Part shown: positions 1-8,459 of the stretch, piece by piece
Layout of the letters: each line of letters opens with the position of its first letter
Numbering within the stretch: position 1 is the first letter of the stretch
NCBI RefSeq assembly: GCF_008710035.1
Contig: NZ_VYKI01000003.1
Span: 1 to 64,000, forward strand
Direction: 5' to 3'
Source of the DNA: Stenotrophomonas cyclobalanopsidis
GTDB lineage: Bacteria; Pseudomonadota; Gammaproteobacteria; Xanthomonadales; Xanthomonadaceae
DNA length: 64,000 nt
The notes under the pieces: model-generated
What the model saw: only the letters and a program-made list of their open reading frames with translations
What the model was told of the DNA's origin: nothing
The model's database searches: none
Program-made: the position numbers and the translations under genes

Positions 1-91
1 GGCCAGGATTGCGTGGGGCGTATTCAAGAGTGGCAAGGAATTCGACCCAGCCATGCTGAAGGTAGGCCAAGCCTGCTTCCAACAGGCTTGA
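1..91 (+). CDS. IS110-family-like transposase, C-terminal fragment (cut by window edge)
   Basis: An open frame enters from the left edge and ends at a TGA at 89-91. It gives 29 residues beginning ARIAWGVFKSGKEFD. The pattern 'ARIAW-hydrophobic-x-G-x-E-(F/Y)-D/x-P' near a C-terminus is what I remember of IS110/IS1111-type transposase ends. Only the tail is visible, so neither completeness nor the insertion-sequence ends can be judged. It abuts a cluster of SMAG palindromes, a typical intergenic setting in Stenotrophomonas. The family call is an inference from a short fragment. Confidence 0.45.
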   Translation, partial: ARIAWGVFKSGKEFDPAMLKVGQACFQQA

Positions 92-99
92 CCACGAAC

Positions 100-424
100 A
101 TAGGATCTCGGCTCTACAAGAGCGCTTCATCGGTAGCGCCGGGCCATGCCCGGCGGAGGGCTGGGTAGAGCCGAGCCTACGCTCGGCTTGCGCGCGCGGC
201 GCGCCTGCATCGCTCGCCGAAGAACAGCCGAGCATGGGCTCGGCTCTACAAGAGCGCTTCATCGGCAGCGCCGGGCCATGCCCGGCGGAGAGCTGGGTAG
301 AGCCGAGCCTACGCTCGGCTTGCGCGCGCAGCGCGCCTGCATCGCTCGCCAAACAGCAGCCGAGCGTGGACTCGGCTCTACAAGAGCGCTTCTTTTGGTA
401 GCGCCGGGCCATGCCCGGCGGATG
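100..424. repeat. Tandem SMAG (GTAG) palindrome array, 132-bp period
   Basis: This 337-bp gene-free stretch is filled by GTAG palindromes. They start at 133 (GTAGCGCCGGGCCATGCCCG, then GCGGA) and 165 (GTAGAGCCGAGCCTACGCTC, then GGC), an inverted copy lies at 226-249, and the set repeats at 265, 297, 357-380 and 395-420. The landmark AGCGCT occurs at 121, 253 and 385, so the period is exactly 132 bp over about 2.3 copies. The second unit has CAG in place of TAG in its first element (265). These match the SMAG (REP-like) family described in S. maltophilia. Such elements can fold in RNA and act as 3'-end stabilisers or terminators. Confidence 0.85.
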
Positions 425-428
425 ACGG

Positions 429-908
429 TCAGAGCAGCGTTTCGATCGCGCTGCGCAGCTGCTCCGGTGCGGTGGTCGGTGCATAGCGCGCCACCACCTG
501 GCCCTGCCGGTCGAGCAGGAACTTGCTGAAGTTCCATTTGATGCGGGCGATGCCCAGCAGGCCGCGCTTCTCGTGCGACAGCCAGTGCCACAGCGGGTCG
601 GCGCCCTCGCCGTTGACCTCGATCTTCTGCGAGAGCGGGAAGCTGACCGGGTAATCCAGCGAACAGAACTGGCGGATCTGCGCCGCGTCGCCAGGCTCCT
701 GCCCACCGAACTGGTTGCAGGGGAAGCCGACCACCACCAGGCCACGGTCGCGGTAGTCCTGCCACAGCTGCTCCAGGCCGGCGTACTGCGGGGTGAAGCC
801 GCAGCGACTGGCGACGTTGACCAGCAGCAGCGGACGGCCCTGGTACTGCGCCAATGCCTGCGGCTGGCCATCCAGGTCCACGAAACCGAAGTCGAAGGCG
901 TTGGGCAT
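429..908 (-). CDS. Glutathione peroxidase-family thiol peroxidase (Cys type)
   Basis: The 159-residue protein has the full thioredoxin-fold peroxidase signature. The peroxidatic Cys36 is in VASRCGFTPQY (Cys, not selenocysteine), followed by FPCNQFG (Gln66) and the KWNFSKF segment (Trp125, Asn126), which together form the catalytic tetrad. Bacterial members of this group reduce H2O2 and organic hydroperoxides, usually with thioredoxin as donor. No signal peptide is visible, so it should be cytoplasmic. The ATG at 908 was chosen because the family starts at this point (MPNAFDF); an upstream in-frame Met at 986 would add 26 residues unlike the family. It is divergent from the peptidase gene to its right and reads toward the SMAG array. 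Confidence 0.92.
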   Translation of the reverse strand: MPNAFDFGFVDLDGQPQALAQYQGRPLLLVNVASRCGFTPQYAGLEQLWQDYRDRGLVVVGFPCNQFGGQEPGDAAQIRQFCSLDYPVSFPLSQKIEVNGEGADPLWHWLSHEKRGLLGIARIKWNFSKFLLDRQGQVVARYAPTTAPEQLRSAIETLL

Positions 909-1048
909 GGCGTACCGTCCAGGGGGAGAGCCCCATGGTAATCGCAGGCTGCGCCGGTTTGCGCCGTCGGGCATGCCTTTTGACACAAGTGGCGCCCGGG
1001 CCGGGCGGGTTAACCTCGGGCACTTGTCTGTCTTACCGGAGTACCGCC

Positions 1049-3217
1049 TTGACCACCCGCCTTGCCCTTGCCGTGGCCATGACCCTCGGCCTTGCCCTGC
1101 CCGCCTATTCGGCCAGCGCTGCCACCCCGGCCGCTGCCGCCAATGCCCAGCAGGCCAACCCGTTCTTCGCCGACAGCCCGCTGCCGCTGCACTTTCCGCA
1201 GTTCGACAAGATCAAGGACAGCGACTTCGCCCCGGCCTTCGACGCCGGCATGGCGCAGCAGCTGAAGGAAGTGGAGGCGATCGCCAACACCAAGGCCAAG
1301 CCGACCTTCGACAACACCATCATCGCCCTGGAGAAGAGCGGTGACGTGCTGGACCGTGCGACTACCGTGTTCTTCAGCCTGGTCGGCGCCGATACCAACG
1401 ATGCGCGCAAGAAGCTGCAGGCCGACTACTCGGCGAAGTTCGCCGCGCACAGCGATGCGATCGCGCTGAACGGCAAGCTGTTCGCCCGCATCCAGGCGCT
1501 GTATGACACCCGCAGCCAGCTGGGCCTGGACGCCGAAGGCGTGCGCCTGGTCGAGAAGTACTACGACAACTACGTTCGCTCCGGCGCCAAGCTGTCCGAG
1601 GCCGACAAGGCCACGCTGAAGACCATGAACGCCGAGCTGGCCAACCTGGGCACCAAGTTCAGCCAGAACGTGCAGTCGGAAGTGAACGCCTCGGCGATCA
1701 CCGTCGACGACGTCAAGCAGCTCGACGGCCTGTCCCAGGAACAGATCGCCGCCGCCGCCGAAGCCGCCAAGGCCCGCGGCCTGGACGGCAAGTATGTGAT
1801 CACCCTGCTCAACACGACCGGCCAGCCGCCGCTGACCAACCTGGCCAACCGCGACCTGCGCCAGAAGATCTACGAAGCCTCGATCACCCGTGGCAGCCGC
1901 GGTGGTGAGTTCGACAACACCGCCCTGGTCTCGCGCATCATGCAGCTGCGTGCCGACAAGGCGAAGCTGATGGGCTTCCCGAACTTCGCCGCCTACAACC
2001 TGACCAACCAGACCGCGAAGAACCCCGAAGCCGTCAACGCGATGCTGGGCAAGCTGGCCCCGGCCGCCGTGGCCAACGCCAAGCGCGAAGCCGCCGACCT
2101 GCAGGCAATGATCGACAAGGAACAGAAGGCCGCCGGCAAAAAGACCTTCGCCTTGGAGCCCTGGGACTGGGCGTTCTACAGCGAGAAGGTGCGCCAGGCC
2201 AAGTACAACTTCGACGAATCCCAGCTCAAGCCGTACTTCGAAATGAAGAACGTGCTGGAGAACGGCGTGTTCTTCGCCGCCAACCAGGAATTCGGCCTGA
2301 CCTTCAAGCAGCGCACCGATCTGCCGGTGTACCACGATGACGTCACCGTCTATGACGTGTTCGATGCCGACGGCAGCCAGCTGGCGATCTTCATCTTCGA
2401 CCCGTACGCGCGTGCGTCCAAGCGCGGTGGCGCCTGGATGAACTCCTACGTGTCGCAGTCCAAGCTGACCGGCTTCAAGCCGGTGGTCGCCAACCACCTC
2501 AACATCCCCAAGCCGCCGGCCGGCCAGCCGACCCTGCTGACCTGGGATGAGGTGAGCACCACCTTCCACGAATTCGGCCATGCCCTGCACGGCATGTTCT
2601 CCAACGTGAAGTACCCGTACTTCTCGGGCACCGCCGTGCCGCGCGACTTCGTCGAGTTCCCCTCGCAGGTCAACGAAATGTGGGCCGACAACCCGGCCAT
2701 CCTGAAGAACTACGCCAAGCACTACCAGAACGGTTCGGCGATGCCGCAGGCGCTGCTGGACAAGGTGCAGGCCGCGGCCAAGTTCAACCAGGGCTTCGCC
2801 ACCACCGAGTACCTGGGTGCAGCGATGCTGGACCAGAACTGGCACCAGCTGGCGGCCGACAAGGTGCCGGCGGCCAAGGACGTGATGGCCTTCGAGCGCG
2901 CCGCGCTGGAGAAGGACGGCATCTACTACGCGCCGGTTCCGCCGCGCTACCGTACCCCGTACTTCAGCCACATCATGGGCGGCTACTCGGCTGGCTACTA
3001 CGCCTACATCTGGTCGGAAGTACTGGACGCCAACACCCAGAAGTGGTTCAAGGACAACGGTGGCCTGAGCCGCAAGAACGGCGACCACTTCCGCGCCACC
3101 CTGCTGTCCAAGGGCGGCAGCGTGGATGCCATGCAGCTGTTCCGCGATTTCGCCGGCCACGAGCCGCAGATCGAACCGCTGCTGGAAAAGCGTGGCCTGA
3201 CCGGCGCCGGCGACTGA
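1049..3217 (+). CDS. dcp: M3-family zinc metallopeptidase (peptidyl-dipeptidase Dcp type)
   Basis: A 722-residue oligopeptidase of the thimet/Dcp group. The zinc site is HEFGH at His507, Glu508 and His511, with the third ligand Glu536 in DFVEFPSQ; the spacing of 29 residues from the first His matches the family. The C-terminal segment YRTPYFSHIMGGYSAGYYAYIW is typical substrate-side M3 sequence. The N-terminus is a signal peptide (MTTRLALAVAMTLGLALPAYSASA), pointing to a periplasmic enzyme that removes C-terminal dipeptides. I chose the TTG at 1049 because ACCGGAG lies about 8 bases upstream and the signal peptide is then complete; an ATG at 1079 is the alternative. A strong hairpin terminator follows the stop. 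Confidence 0.92.
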   Translation: MTTRLALAVAMTLGLALPAYSASAATPAAAANAQQANPFFADSPLPLHFPQFDKIKDSDFAPAFDAGMAQQLKEVEAIANTKAKPTFDNTIIALEKSGDVLDRATTVFFSLVGADTNDARKKLQADYSAKFAAHSDAIALNGKLFARIQALYDTRSQLGLDAEGVRLVEKYYDNYVRSGAKLSEADKATLKTMNAELANLGTKFSQNVQSEVNASAITVDDVKQLDGLSQEQIAAAAEAAKARGLDGKYVITLLNTTGQPPLTNLANRDLRQKIYEASITRGSRGGEFDNTALVSRIMQLRADKAKLMGFPNFAAYNLTNQTAKNPEAVNAMLGKLAPAAVANAKREAADLQAMIDKEQKAAGKKTFALEPWDWAFYSEKVRQAKYNFDESQLKPYFEMKNVLENGVFFAANQEFGLTFKQRTDLPVYHDDVTVYDVFDADGSQLAIFIFDPYARASKRGGAWMNSYVSQSKLTGFKPVVANHLNIPKPPAGQPTLLTWDEVSTTFHEFGHALHGMFSNVKYPYFSGTAVPRDFVEFPSQVNEMWADNPAILKNYAKHYQNGSAMPQALLDKVQAAAKFNQGFATTEYLGAAMLDQNWHQLAADKVPAAKDVMAFERAALEKDGIYYAPVPPRYRTPYFSHIMGGYSAGYYAYIWSEVLDANTQKWFKDNGGLSRKNGDHFRATLLSKGGSVDAMQLFRDFAGHEPQIEPLLEKRGLTGAGD

Positions 3218-3241
3218 TCGCCCGCCCGGTAGCGTGAAATG

Positions 3242-3273
3242 AAAACCGCCCGGGAAACCGGGCGGTTTTTTTG
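3242..3273. terminator. Bidirectional rho-independent terminator between dcp and cfa
   Basis: A 12-bp perfect stem (AAAACCGCCCGG / CCGGGCGGTTTT, loop GAAA) is followed by a T run on the + strand. The A run on the left gives a U run for minus-strand transcripts as well. It sits between two convergent genes. Confidence 0.88.
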
Positions 3274-3281
3274 TTGGGGCC

Positions 3282-3307
3282 ATCCACGCATGGCGTGGAT
3301 CCACTAC
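3282..3307 (-). repeat. SMAG palindrome, 'ATCCACGC' subclass
   Basis: On the minus strand it reads GTAG, then TGGATCCACGCCATGCGTGGAT. The same stem (ATCCACGC-CAT-GCGTGGAT) recurs at 49763-49786 and, with GTGA instead of GTAG, at 51394-51415. Confidence 0.75.
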
Positions 3308-3325
3308 GGAAATCGTCCGTTCCGA

Positions 3326-4441
3326 CTAACGCGGTGCCACGTACCCGCCGCGCACGCCTTCCGGCGACAGCACCAGCTGCCACAGCTGCGCATGCCGGTA
3401 GCGGAACGTGGCCATTGACCCGGCCAGGTAGAACCGCCACATGCGGCGGAAATGCTCGTCGTAGCGCGCGTCCAGCTGCGGCCACGCCGCCTCCACGTTG
3501 CGCCGCCACGCCTGCAGGGTCAGGTCGTAATCGGTGCCGAAGTTGTGCCAGTCCTCCAGCACGAAGCGCCCCTCGAAGGCGCGGGTGATCTGCGCGGCCG
3601 AGGGCAGCATCGAATTGGGGAAGATGTAACGTGCGATCCACGGATCGGTGCGGTGCCGGGACACGTTGCTGCCGATGCTTTGCAACAGCAGCAGCCCGCG
3701 CGGTGACAGGCAGCGCCGCGCCACCTCGAAGAAGCGGTCGTAGTTCTTGTCGCCCACATGCTCGAACATGCCGATGGAAAACACCGCGTCGAACGGCTCG
3801 TCCAGTTCGCGGTAATCCTGCAGGCGGATCTCGATCGGCAGGCCAGCGCACAGCTCGCGCGCGTAGGCCGCCTGCTCCTGCGAAATGGTCACGCCCACGC
3901 CACTGACGCCATGGCGCTCGGCGGCAAATTTCAACGCCTCGCCCCAGCCACAGCCGATGTCGAGCACGCGCTGGCCCGGCCGCAGGCCCAGCTTGCGGCA
4001 GACCAGGTCGAGCTTGGCCTCCTGCGCGGCATCCAGGTCGACGGCGTTGCGCCAGTAGCCGCAGCTGTAGACCAGGCGCTGGCCCAGCATGGCCTGGTAC
4101 AGGTCGTTGCCGAGGTCGTAATGGCGGCGGCCGACTTCATAGCTGCCCTGCCCGGCCTGCAGGTTGAACAGCCGCGCCTTCAGCGCATCGGCCACCTCGC
4201 GCCAGCCATGCACGCGCTCGTCCAGGTGCGCCGATATCAGGTGGACCAGGAAGTCATCCAGGACGTTGGCATCCCACCAGCCGTCCATGTAGCTCTCGCC
4301 CAGGCCGAGCGAGCCGTGGCCCATGACCCGCGCGAAGAAGCGCGGGTCATGCACCTGGATATCCTGTGGCTGGGTGCCGCCGATGCGGACCCCGGCTTCC
4401 TGGAGCAGGTCGGCAACCCGCTCCTGCAACCCTGTATCCAC
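3326..4441 (-). CDS. cfa: Cyclopropane-fatty-acyl-phospholipid synthase
   Basis: A 371-residue protein, close to the usual ~380. It carries the SAM-binding loop VLDIGCGWGE, the upstream segments YEVGRRHYDLGNDLY and LVYSCGYW, and the active-site stretch FSIGMFEHVGDKNYDRFF, all characteristic of Cfa. The enzyme methylenates unsaturated acyl chains of membrane phospholipids using S-adenosylmethionine, at the cytoplasmic face of the inner membrane. The start is a GTG at 4441 with GGAGG just upstream. It follows a lipoprotein gene by 17 bp and is probably the last gene of a three-gene transcript (GNAT, lipoprotein, cfa). The shared terminator lies after its stop. Confidence 0.95.
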   Translation of the reverse strand: MDTGLQERVADLLQEAGVRIGGTQPQDIQVHDPRFFARVMGHGSLGLGESYMDGWWDANVLDDFLVHLISAHLDERVHGWREVADALKARLFNLQAGQGSYEVGRRHYDLGNDLYQAMLGQRLVYSCGYWRNAVDLDAAQEAKLDLVCRKLGLRPGQRVLDIGCGWGEALKFAAERHGVSGVGVTISQEQAAYARELCAGLPIEIRLQDYRELDEPFDAVFSIGMFEHVGDKNYDRFFEVARRCLSPRGLLLLQSIGSNVSRHRTDPWIARYIFPNSMLPSAAQITRAFEGRFVLEDWHNFGTDYDLTLQAWRRNVEAAWPQLDARYDEHFRRMWRFYLAGSMATFRYRHAQLWQLVLSPEGVRGGYVAPR

Positions 4442-4458
4442 GCATCCTCCGTCTGCGG

Positions 4459-5313
4459 TTACCCGCGTGCGAACAGCGCCACGTAATCCTTGGCCACGTG
4501 CGGCAGCAGCACTGCGGCCGGCACATCGGCCGTCTGCGTGCCATCCGAATACGGGCCGACCTGGTAGGGCGGGAACACAAAACGCAGTGCCGTGATCTGG
4601 CCCTTGTCGTCGGTCAGCGGCTGGAACTGGCTGAAGTTCTCGGCCTGCGGGCCGGTGCCCTCGGCAATCATCCGCGAAGCGTTGCGCAGCGATTCCTGCA
4701 GGTCCGCCGGCTCCATGTCCTCGCCGCTGAGGCGGGTGGCCACGCGCTCGCGCAACTGGTCGGCAACGAAATCGCTGATCGCCTTCCAGCCCTTGTCATC
4801 GGCCACCAGCGTGCTGGCGCTCAGCATCTGCTGCTGCTGCGGCAGCCACACGAAGCGCGCCACCAGCGGCTCGCCGTGGGCGCCACCGGTATAGCGGCTG
4901 CCATCGGCACTGACCACCACTAGCTGCGGGGTCTCCAGCACCTTTTCGAAGCTCAGCGACAGCTCGTAGGGCATGGTCGGCTTGTCGTTGCCCAGGCCGT
5001 CCAGCGCCTGCTGCAGATCGCCGCGGGCGGAGGTGGCGTATTCCTGCAGCGCGCGCGCCAGGCCCGGGTAGCGGTCGATGCCGGCCGGGTAGCTGATGCC
5101 GACGACTTCGCGTTCGTTGTTCTCCACCACATCGCGCAGATCCAGCGGTGCTTCAGTGGCAGGCGTGGGTTCGGCCGCTGTGGCTTCTGCCGCCGGCGCC
5201 GCCTCGGGGGCCGGAGCCGCCTCTTCGCCACGCTGGCAACCGGCCAGCAGCAGCACGCCCATTGCGCCGGCCAGCGCGCTCGCACGCAGTGGCCGGTTGT
5301 TTCCAGTCTTCAT
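4459..5313 (-). CDS. DUF3298-type periplasmic lipoprotein
   Basis: A 284-residue lipoprotein. The signal ends in a lipobox, LLAGC, followed by a low-complexity Ala/Pro/Glu linker (about residues 27-55) and a globular domain of about 225 residues. The domain contains GGAHGEP, a feature of the RsiV/DUF3298 fold, in which secreted domains of similar build bind lysozyme or cell-wall ligands. A lysozyme- or wall-binding role is inference from the fold only. The ATG at 5313 has AGGGGAT upstream and places the lipobox correctly; an ATG at 5340 would give an unlikely leader. It lies 17 bp upstream of cfa in the same direction. Confidence 0.8.
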   Translation of the reverse strand: MKTGNNRPLRASALAGAMGVLLLAGCQRGEEAAPAPEAAPAAEATAAEPTPATEAPLDLRDVVENNEREVVGISYPAGIDRYPGLARALQEYATSARGDLQQALDGLGNDKPTMPYELSLSFEKVLETPQLVVVSADGSRYTGGAHGEPLVARFVWLPQQQQMLSASTLVADDKGWKAISDFVADQLRERVATRLSGEDMEPADLQESLRNASRMIAEGTGPQAENFSQFQPLTDDKGQITALRFVFPPYQVGPYSDGTQTADVPAAVLLPHVAKDYVALFARG

Positions 5314-5376
5314 CGGGATCCCCTGTTCATGTTCGTACATCATCGCCTGCGATGGCTGAAGCGTGGCCCGCTGCAT

Positions 5377-5679
5377 TCAGCCTACCAGCAGGTCGTGAAA
5401 CTCCTCGTGGCGCTGCAGGAAGGCCTCGGCGTAGGCGCAGGCCGGCACCACCTTGTACTTGTGCTCACGGGCGAAGCGCAGCGCGACGCGGGTCAGCTCA
5501 CCGGCGATGCCGCGGCCGGCGATCGGCTCGGGCACCTCGGTATGGGTGATGACCATGCGTCGCCGCTTGATCTGGTAGTCCAGCAGCGCCCGCTGTCCAC
5601 GCACATGGGCGATGAAACGGTGGTTGGCCTGGTCGTGCTCGACCTCGTAGGCCAGACCGGGGGGCGTGACCGAAGCCAT
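5377..5679 (-). CDS. Small GNAT-type N-acetyltransferase (YjdJ/GNAT_acetyltr_2 type)
   Basis: A 100-residue single-domain protein with the compact GNAT pattern. Near the N-terminus is a beta-strand pair (HRFIAHVRGQRALLDYQI). The acetyl-CoA loop appears as EVPEPIAGRGIAGELTRVAL, and the C-terminal VVPACAYAEAFLQRH is typical of this small subfamily. The acceptor substrate is not predictable. The ATG at 5679 has a good AGGAGA site 8 bases upstream, which is why the longer frame starting at 5709 was shortened. It is the first gene of the probable GNAT-lipoprotein-cfa transcript. Confidence 0.85.
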   Translation of the reverse strand: MASVTPPGLAYEVEHDQANHRFIAHVRGQRALLDYQIKRRRMVITHTEVPEPIAGRGIAGELTRVALRFAREHKYKVVPACAYAEAFLQRHEEFHDLLVG

Positions 5680-5889
5680 GGGACTGTCTCCTGCGACGAC
5701 TGCGCGCATGGTGCGCAGCGGGGCGCCATGACCGCGTGAAGCCTGAACAGGGGCAGGTCTGGACGGTTTGCGTCATATCCCGCCCTCAAGCTGCAGCAAT
5801 GGCGGCCGCTAACCCCTCTGGAGGGATACGGCCCGATTGGCACGCCCCTTGCGAATGTTGCCCCTGTGTCATGCCTTTGGAGGCCCGCC

Positions 5890-6054
5890 ATGCACCCCAG
5901 CGATTCCCATACCGATACCGACCACGCCCTGCTGGAGGGCCTGCTGCAGCTGGCAGTGGAAGGTCAGACCGACGACCAGGATTTCCAGCGGATCGGCGAG
6001 GAAGTGTTCTCGCGCCTGCTCGACACCTACGGCCAGAACATCCGGGCGGCCTGA
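5890..6054 (+). CDS. Small acidic hypothetical protein (54 aa)
   Basis: I do not recognise a family. The ATG at 5890 has a consensus GGAGG at 5878-5882, seven bases away. The product is strongly acidic, with a likely helical core (ALLEGLLQLAVEG, then DFQRIGEEVFSRLLDTYG) and no membrane segment or signal. It ends just before an 11-bp perfect hairpin. Strong initiation signals and a non-random helical sequence make it a credible gene. A role as a small regulator or partner protein cannot be deduced. Confidence 0.65.
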   Translation: MHPSDSHTDTDHALLEGLLQLAVEGQTDDQDFQRIGEEVFSRLLDTYGQNIRAA

Positions 6055-6064
6055 GCCGCCCTGC

Positions 6065-6090
6065 GGGTCGGATCCCGGGGGATCCGACCC
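6065..6090. terminator. Perfect 11-bp hairpin between convergent genes
   Basis: The arms GGGTCGGATCC and GGATCCGACCC enclose a CGGG loop, placed between the small acidic gene (+) and the rhomboid gene (-). There is no T run on either side, so it may be an RNA 3'-end stabiliser rather than a true intrinsic terminator. Confidence 0.55.
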
Positions 6091-6097
6091 TCGCCCC

Positions 6098-6721
6098 TCA
6101 GCGGCCGAATCCGAAGGTCGGGTTCGACAGCTGGGCCAGGAAGTGGCCGAAGATGGCCGGCTGCATGGCCAGCATGAAGATCACGCCGAACGCGGCACCG
6201 GCCAGGTGCGCGCTGTGGTTGATGCGGTCGCCGCCGCGCTTGTCCATCCAGATGCTGTAGCCAACGTAGAACACGGCGTAGATGATCGCCGGCGCCGGAA
6301 TGAAGAACACCAGGATGATCGTCCACGGGCTGAGCAGGATGAAGGCGAACAGCACCGCCGACACCGCGCCTGACGCGCCCAGGCTCAGGTAGTTCGGGTT
6401 CTTCTGGTTCTTCAGGTAGCTCGGCAGGATCGAGACCAGCAGCGCGCCCAGGTAGAACGCCGGGTAGGTCAGCCAGCTGCCGGTCAACAACAGCATCACC
6501 TTCTCGATCTGCCCGCCGAAGAAGAACAGCGTGATCATGTTGAAGATCAGGTGCGACCAGTCGGCATGGACGAAGCCGTAGGTGATCAGGCGGTCGTACT
6601 GGCGGTGGCGGTCCACCGCCGGCGGCCACAGGATCAGGCGGTCGGCCAGCTTGCGGTTGTTGAACGCCATCCACGACAGGAGGGCGGTGATGGCGATCAA
6701 CAGCAGGTTGACGGGGGTCAT
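6098..6721 (-). CDS. Rhomboid-family intramembrane serine protease
   Basis: A 207-residue polytopic membrane protein. The nucleophile is Ser117 in LGASGAVSA (GxSG motif). The partner is His172 in HSAHLAGA, and Asn61 in HLIFNM sits where the oxyanion-stabilising residue is expected. Together these are the canonical active site. Rhomboids cleave single-pass membrane proteins inside the bilayer; the substrate here is unknown. It is 12 bp downstream of the peptide transporter gene on the same strand, so the two may be co-transcribed. Confidence 0.9.
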   Translation of the reverse strand: MTPVNLLLIAITALLSWMAFNNRKLADRLILWPPAVDRHRQYDRLITYGFVHADWSHLIFNMITLFFFGGQIEKVMLLLTGSWLTYPAFYLGALLVSILPSYLKNQKNPNYLSLGASGAVSAVLFAFILLSPWTIILVFFIPAPAIIYAVFYVGYSIWMDKRGGDRINHSAHLAGAAFGVIFMLAMQPAIFGHFLAQLSNPTFGFGR

Positions 6722-6733
6722 GTCGGCTCAGGC

Positions 6734-8299
6734 TCAGGCAGTGCGGTAGTTGTCGACCATACGATAGCGTTTTGCATACCAACCGAAGGCCAACGCCGCA
6801 ACGAACGCGAAACCGGCGAAGAAGAACATCAGGAACGCCGCCTCGCTGAGCCCGGTCCCGGCGATCTTCTCGGTCACCGTATGGTTGCGCACCGCTGCAT
6901 TGGACAGCAGCACCCACAGGTTGCCGATGGTGGTGGTCAGGTTCCAGAAGCTCATCACCACGCCCTTCATGGCCTGCGGCGCCTGGCTGTAGGCGAACTC
7001 CAGGCCGGTGGCCGAGACCAGCACCTCACCGAAGGTCAGCAGCGCGTACGGCAGCATCTGCCAGAAGATGGACATGGCGTTGCCGCCGTCCATCACCACC
7101 TGGATGCCACCGACCACGATCCAGGCCAGGCCGCTGAAGGCGATGCCGGCGGTCATCCGGCGCAGCGCGGTCGGCTCGAAGCCGAAGCGGCGCAGGGCCG
7201 GGTACAGCACCAGGTTGTTGAACGGAATCAGGATCATCACCAGCAGCGGGTTCAGTGCCTGCATCTGCGAGGCAGTGAACCAGCTCGGCATCTGCATCTG
7301 CTGGCCCTGCAAGACCCAGGTCGACGCCTTCTGGTCGAACAGCGAGAAGAACGGGGTGGTCAGGGCGAAGATGACCAGCACGCGCAGCACCGAGCGCACG
7401 CCTTCCACGGCTTCGGCCGGGTGCTGGCCACGGGCGCGGTCCAGCTGCATCCAGGTGCCGCCGCCGATGCCGGCCAGGACCAGCACCAGCGCGATGCACA
7501 GGCAGATGACGATGCCCAGGCTGCCGACCAGGCCCAGCGAGGCCACCGCCAGCACTACGCCGGCCACGGCGATGGCCAGGCCCGGACGGCCCTGCCCGGC
7601 CACGCGCGTGGTCAGCGCGGTGCGCACCACGTTGGCGAACGAATGCGGATCCTTCGGCGGCAGCGGCACCAGCACGTAGCGCCTGCGGCCCAGCCAGAAC
7701 ACGAAGGTGGCGATGAACATCAGGATGCCCGGGATGCCGAACGCCCACTGCGGGCCCCAGTTCTTCAGCACCAGCGGGATCAGCAGCGAGGCGAACAGCG
7801 AGCCGAAGTTGATGATCCAGTAGAAGGCATCGAAGACGAACTTGGCCAGGTGCTTGTTGCTCTGGTCGAACTGGTCACCCATGAACGAGGCCACCAGCGG
7901 CTTGATGCCACCGGCACCCAGCGCGATCAGACCCAGGCCGAGGAAGAAGCCTTCGCGGCTGTTCTCGAACAGCGCCAGGCAGAGATGGCCGGCGCAGTAG
8001 ACCAGGCTGAACCAGAGGATGGTGTGGTACTTGCCGAAGAACCTGTCGGCCAGCCAGCCGCCGAGCAGCGGGAAGAAGTACACGCCGATCATGAAGCTGT
8101 GCATGATGTCCTTGGCTTCACCGGCGCGGCCTTCTGCAGTGATTTCCTGCAGCAGCAGCGAGGTGATCAGGAACTGCACCAGGATGTTGCGCATCCCGTA
8201 GAAGCTGAACCGTTCGCAGGCCTCATTGCCGATGATGTAGGGGATCTGGCGCGGCATCTTTCCCTGGCCGGCAATGGGGGCGACTGCGTCGTGGCTCAT
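6734..8299 (-). CDS. POT/PTR2-family proton-dependent di/tripeptide transporter
   Basis: A 521-residue MFS-type transporter with the POT signature near the N-terminus (NEACERFSFYGMRNILVQF), a second POT motif (FDAFYWIINFGSLFA) and roughly 14 hydrophobic segments. The family imports di- and tripeptides with protons across the inner membrane. The ATG at 8299 was chosen because ACAGG lies just upstream and the N-terminus then fits relatives; an in-frame ATG at 8311 would add four residues. It is divergent from the EEP-fold gene at 8460, with a 160-bp intergenic space. Confidence 0.92.
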   Translation of the reverse strand: MSHDAVAPIAGQGKMPRQIPYIIGNEACERFSFYGMRNILVQFLITSLLLQEITAEGRAGEAKDIMHSFMIGVYFFPLLGGWLADRFFGKYHTILWFSLVYCAGHLCLALFENSREGFFLGLGLIALGAGGIKPLVASFMGDQFDQSNKHLAKFVFDAFYWIINFGSLFASLLIPLVLKNWGPQWAFGIPGILMFIATFVFWLGRRRYVLVPLPPKDPHSFANVVRTALTTRVAGQGRPGLAIAVAGVVLAVASLGLVGSLGIVICLCIALVLVLAGIGGGTWMQLDRARGQHPAEAVEGVRSVLRVLVIFALTTPFFSLFDQKASTWVLQGQQMQMPSWFTASQMQALNPLLVMILIPFNNLVLYPALRRFGFEPTALRRMTAGIAFSGLAWIVVGGIQVVMDGGNAMSIFWQMLPYALLTFGEVLVSATGLEFAYSQAPQAMKGVVMSFWNLTTTIGNLWVLLSNAAVRNHTVTEKIAGTGLSEAAFLMFFFAGFAFVAALAFGWYAKRYRMVDNYRTA

Positions 8300-8459
8300 C
8301 CTGTAAGGCATTCCTGCAAAGCGAGAGTCGCAGTTTACGGAAGCAGTGGCTGCTAAGCACGCTGCACGGCTGCATGACAGCGGCGCCGATCCATGGCAGG
8401 TGGTCGCGACCCTGCCGGAAGTCACGGCACCTGCACGGCAAAAGCGTAAACTTATCGTT

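Noticed and set aside
1010-3304. Long antisense frame (764 codons) opposite the M3 peptidase
   Set aside because: Shadow of a high-GC gene; the + strand frame carries signal peptide, HEFGH motif and codon pattern of a real gene.
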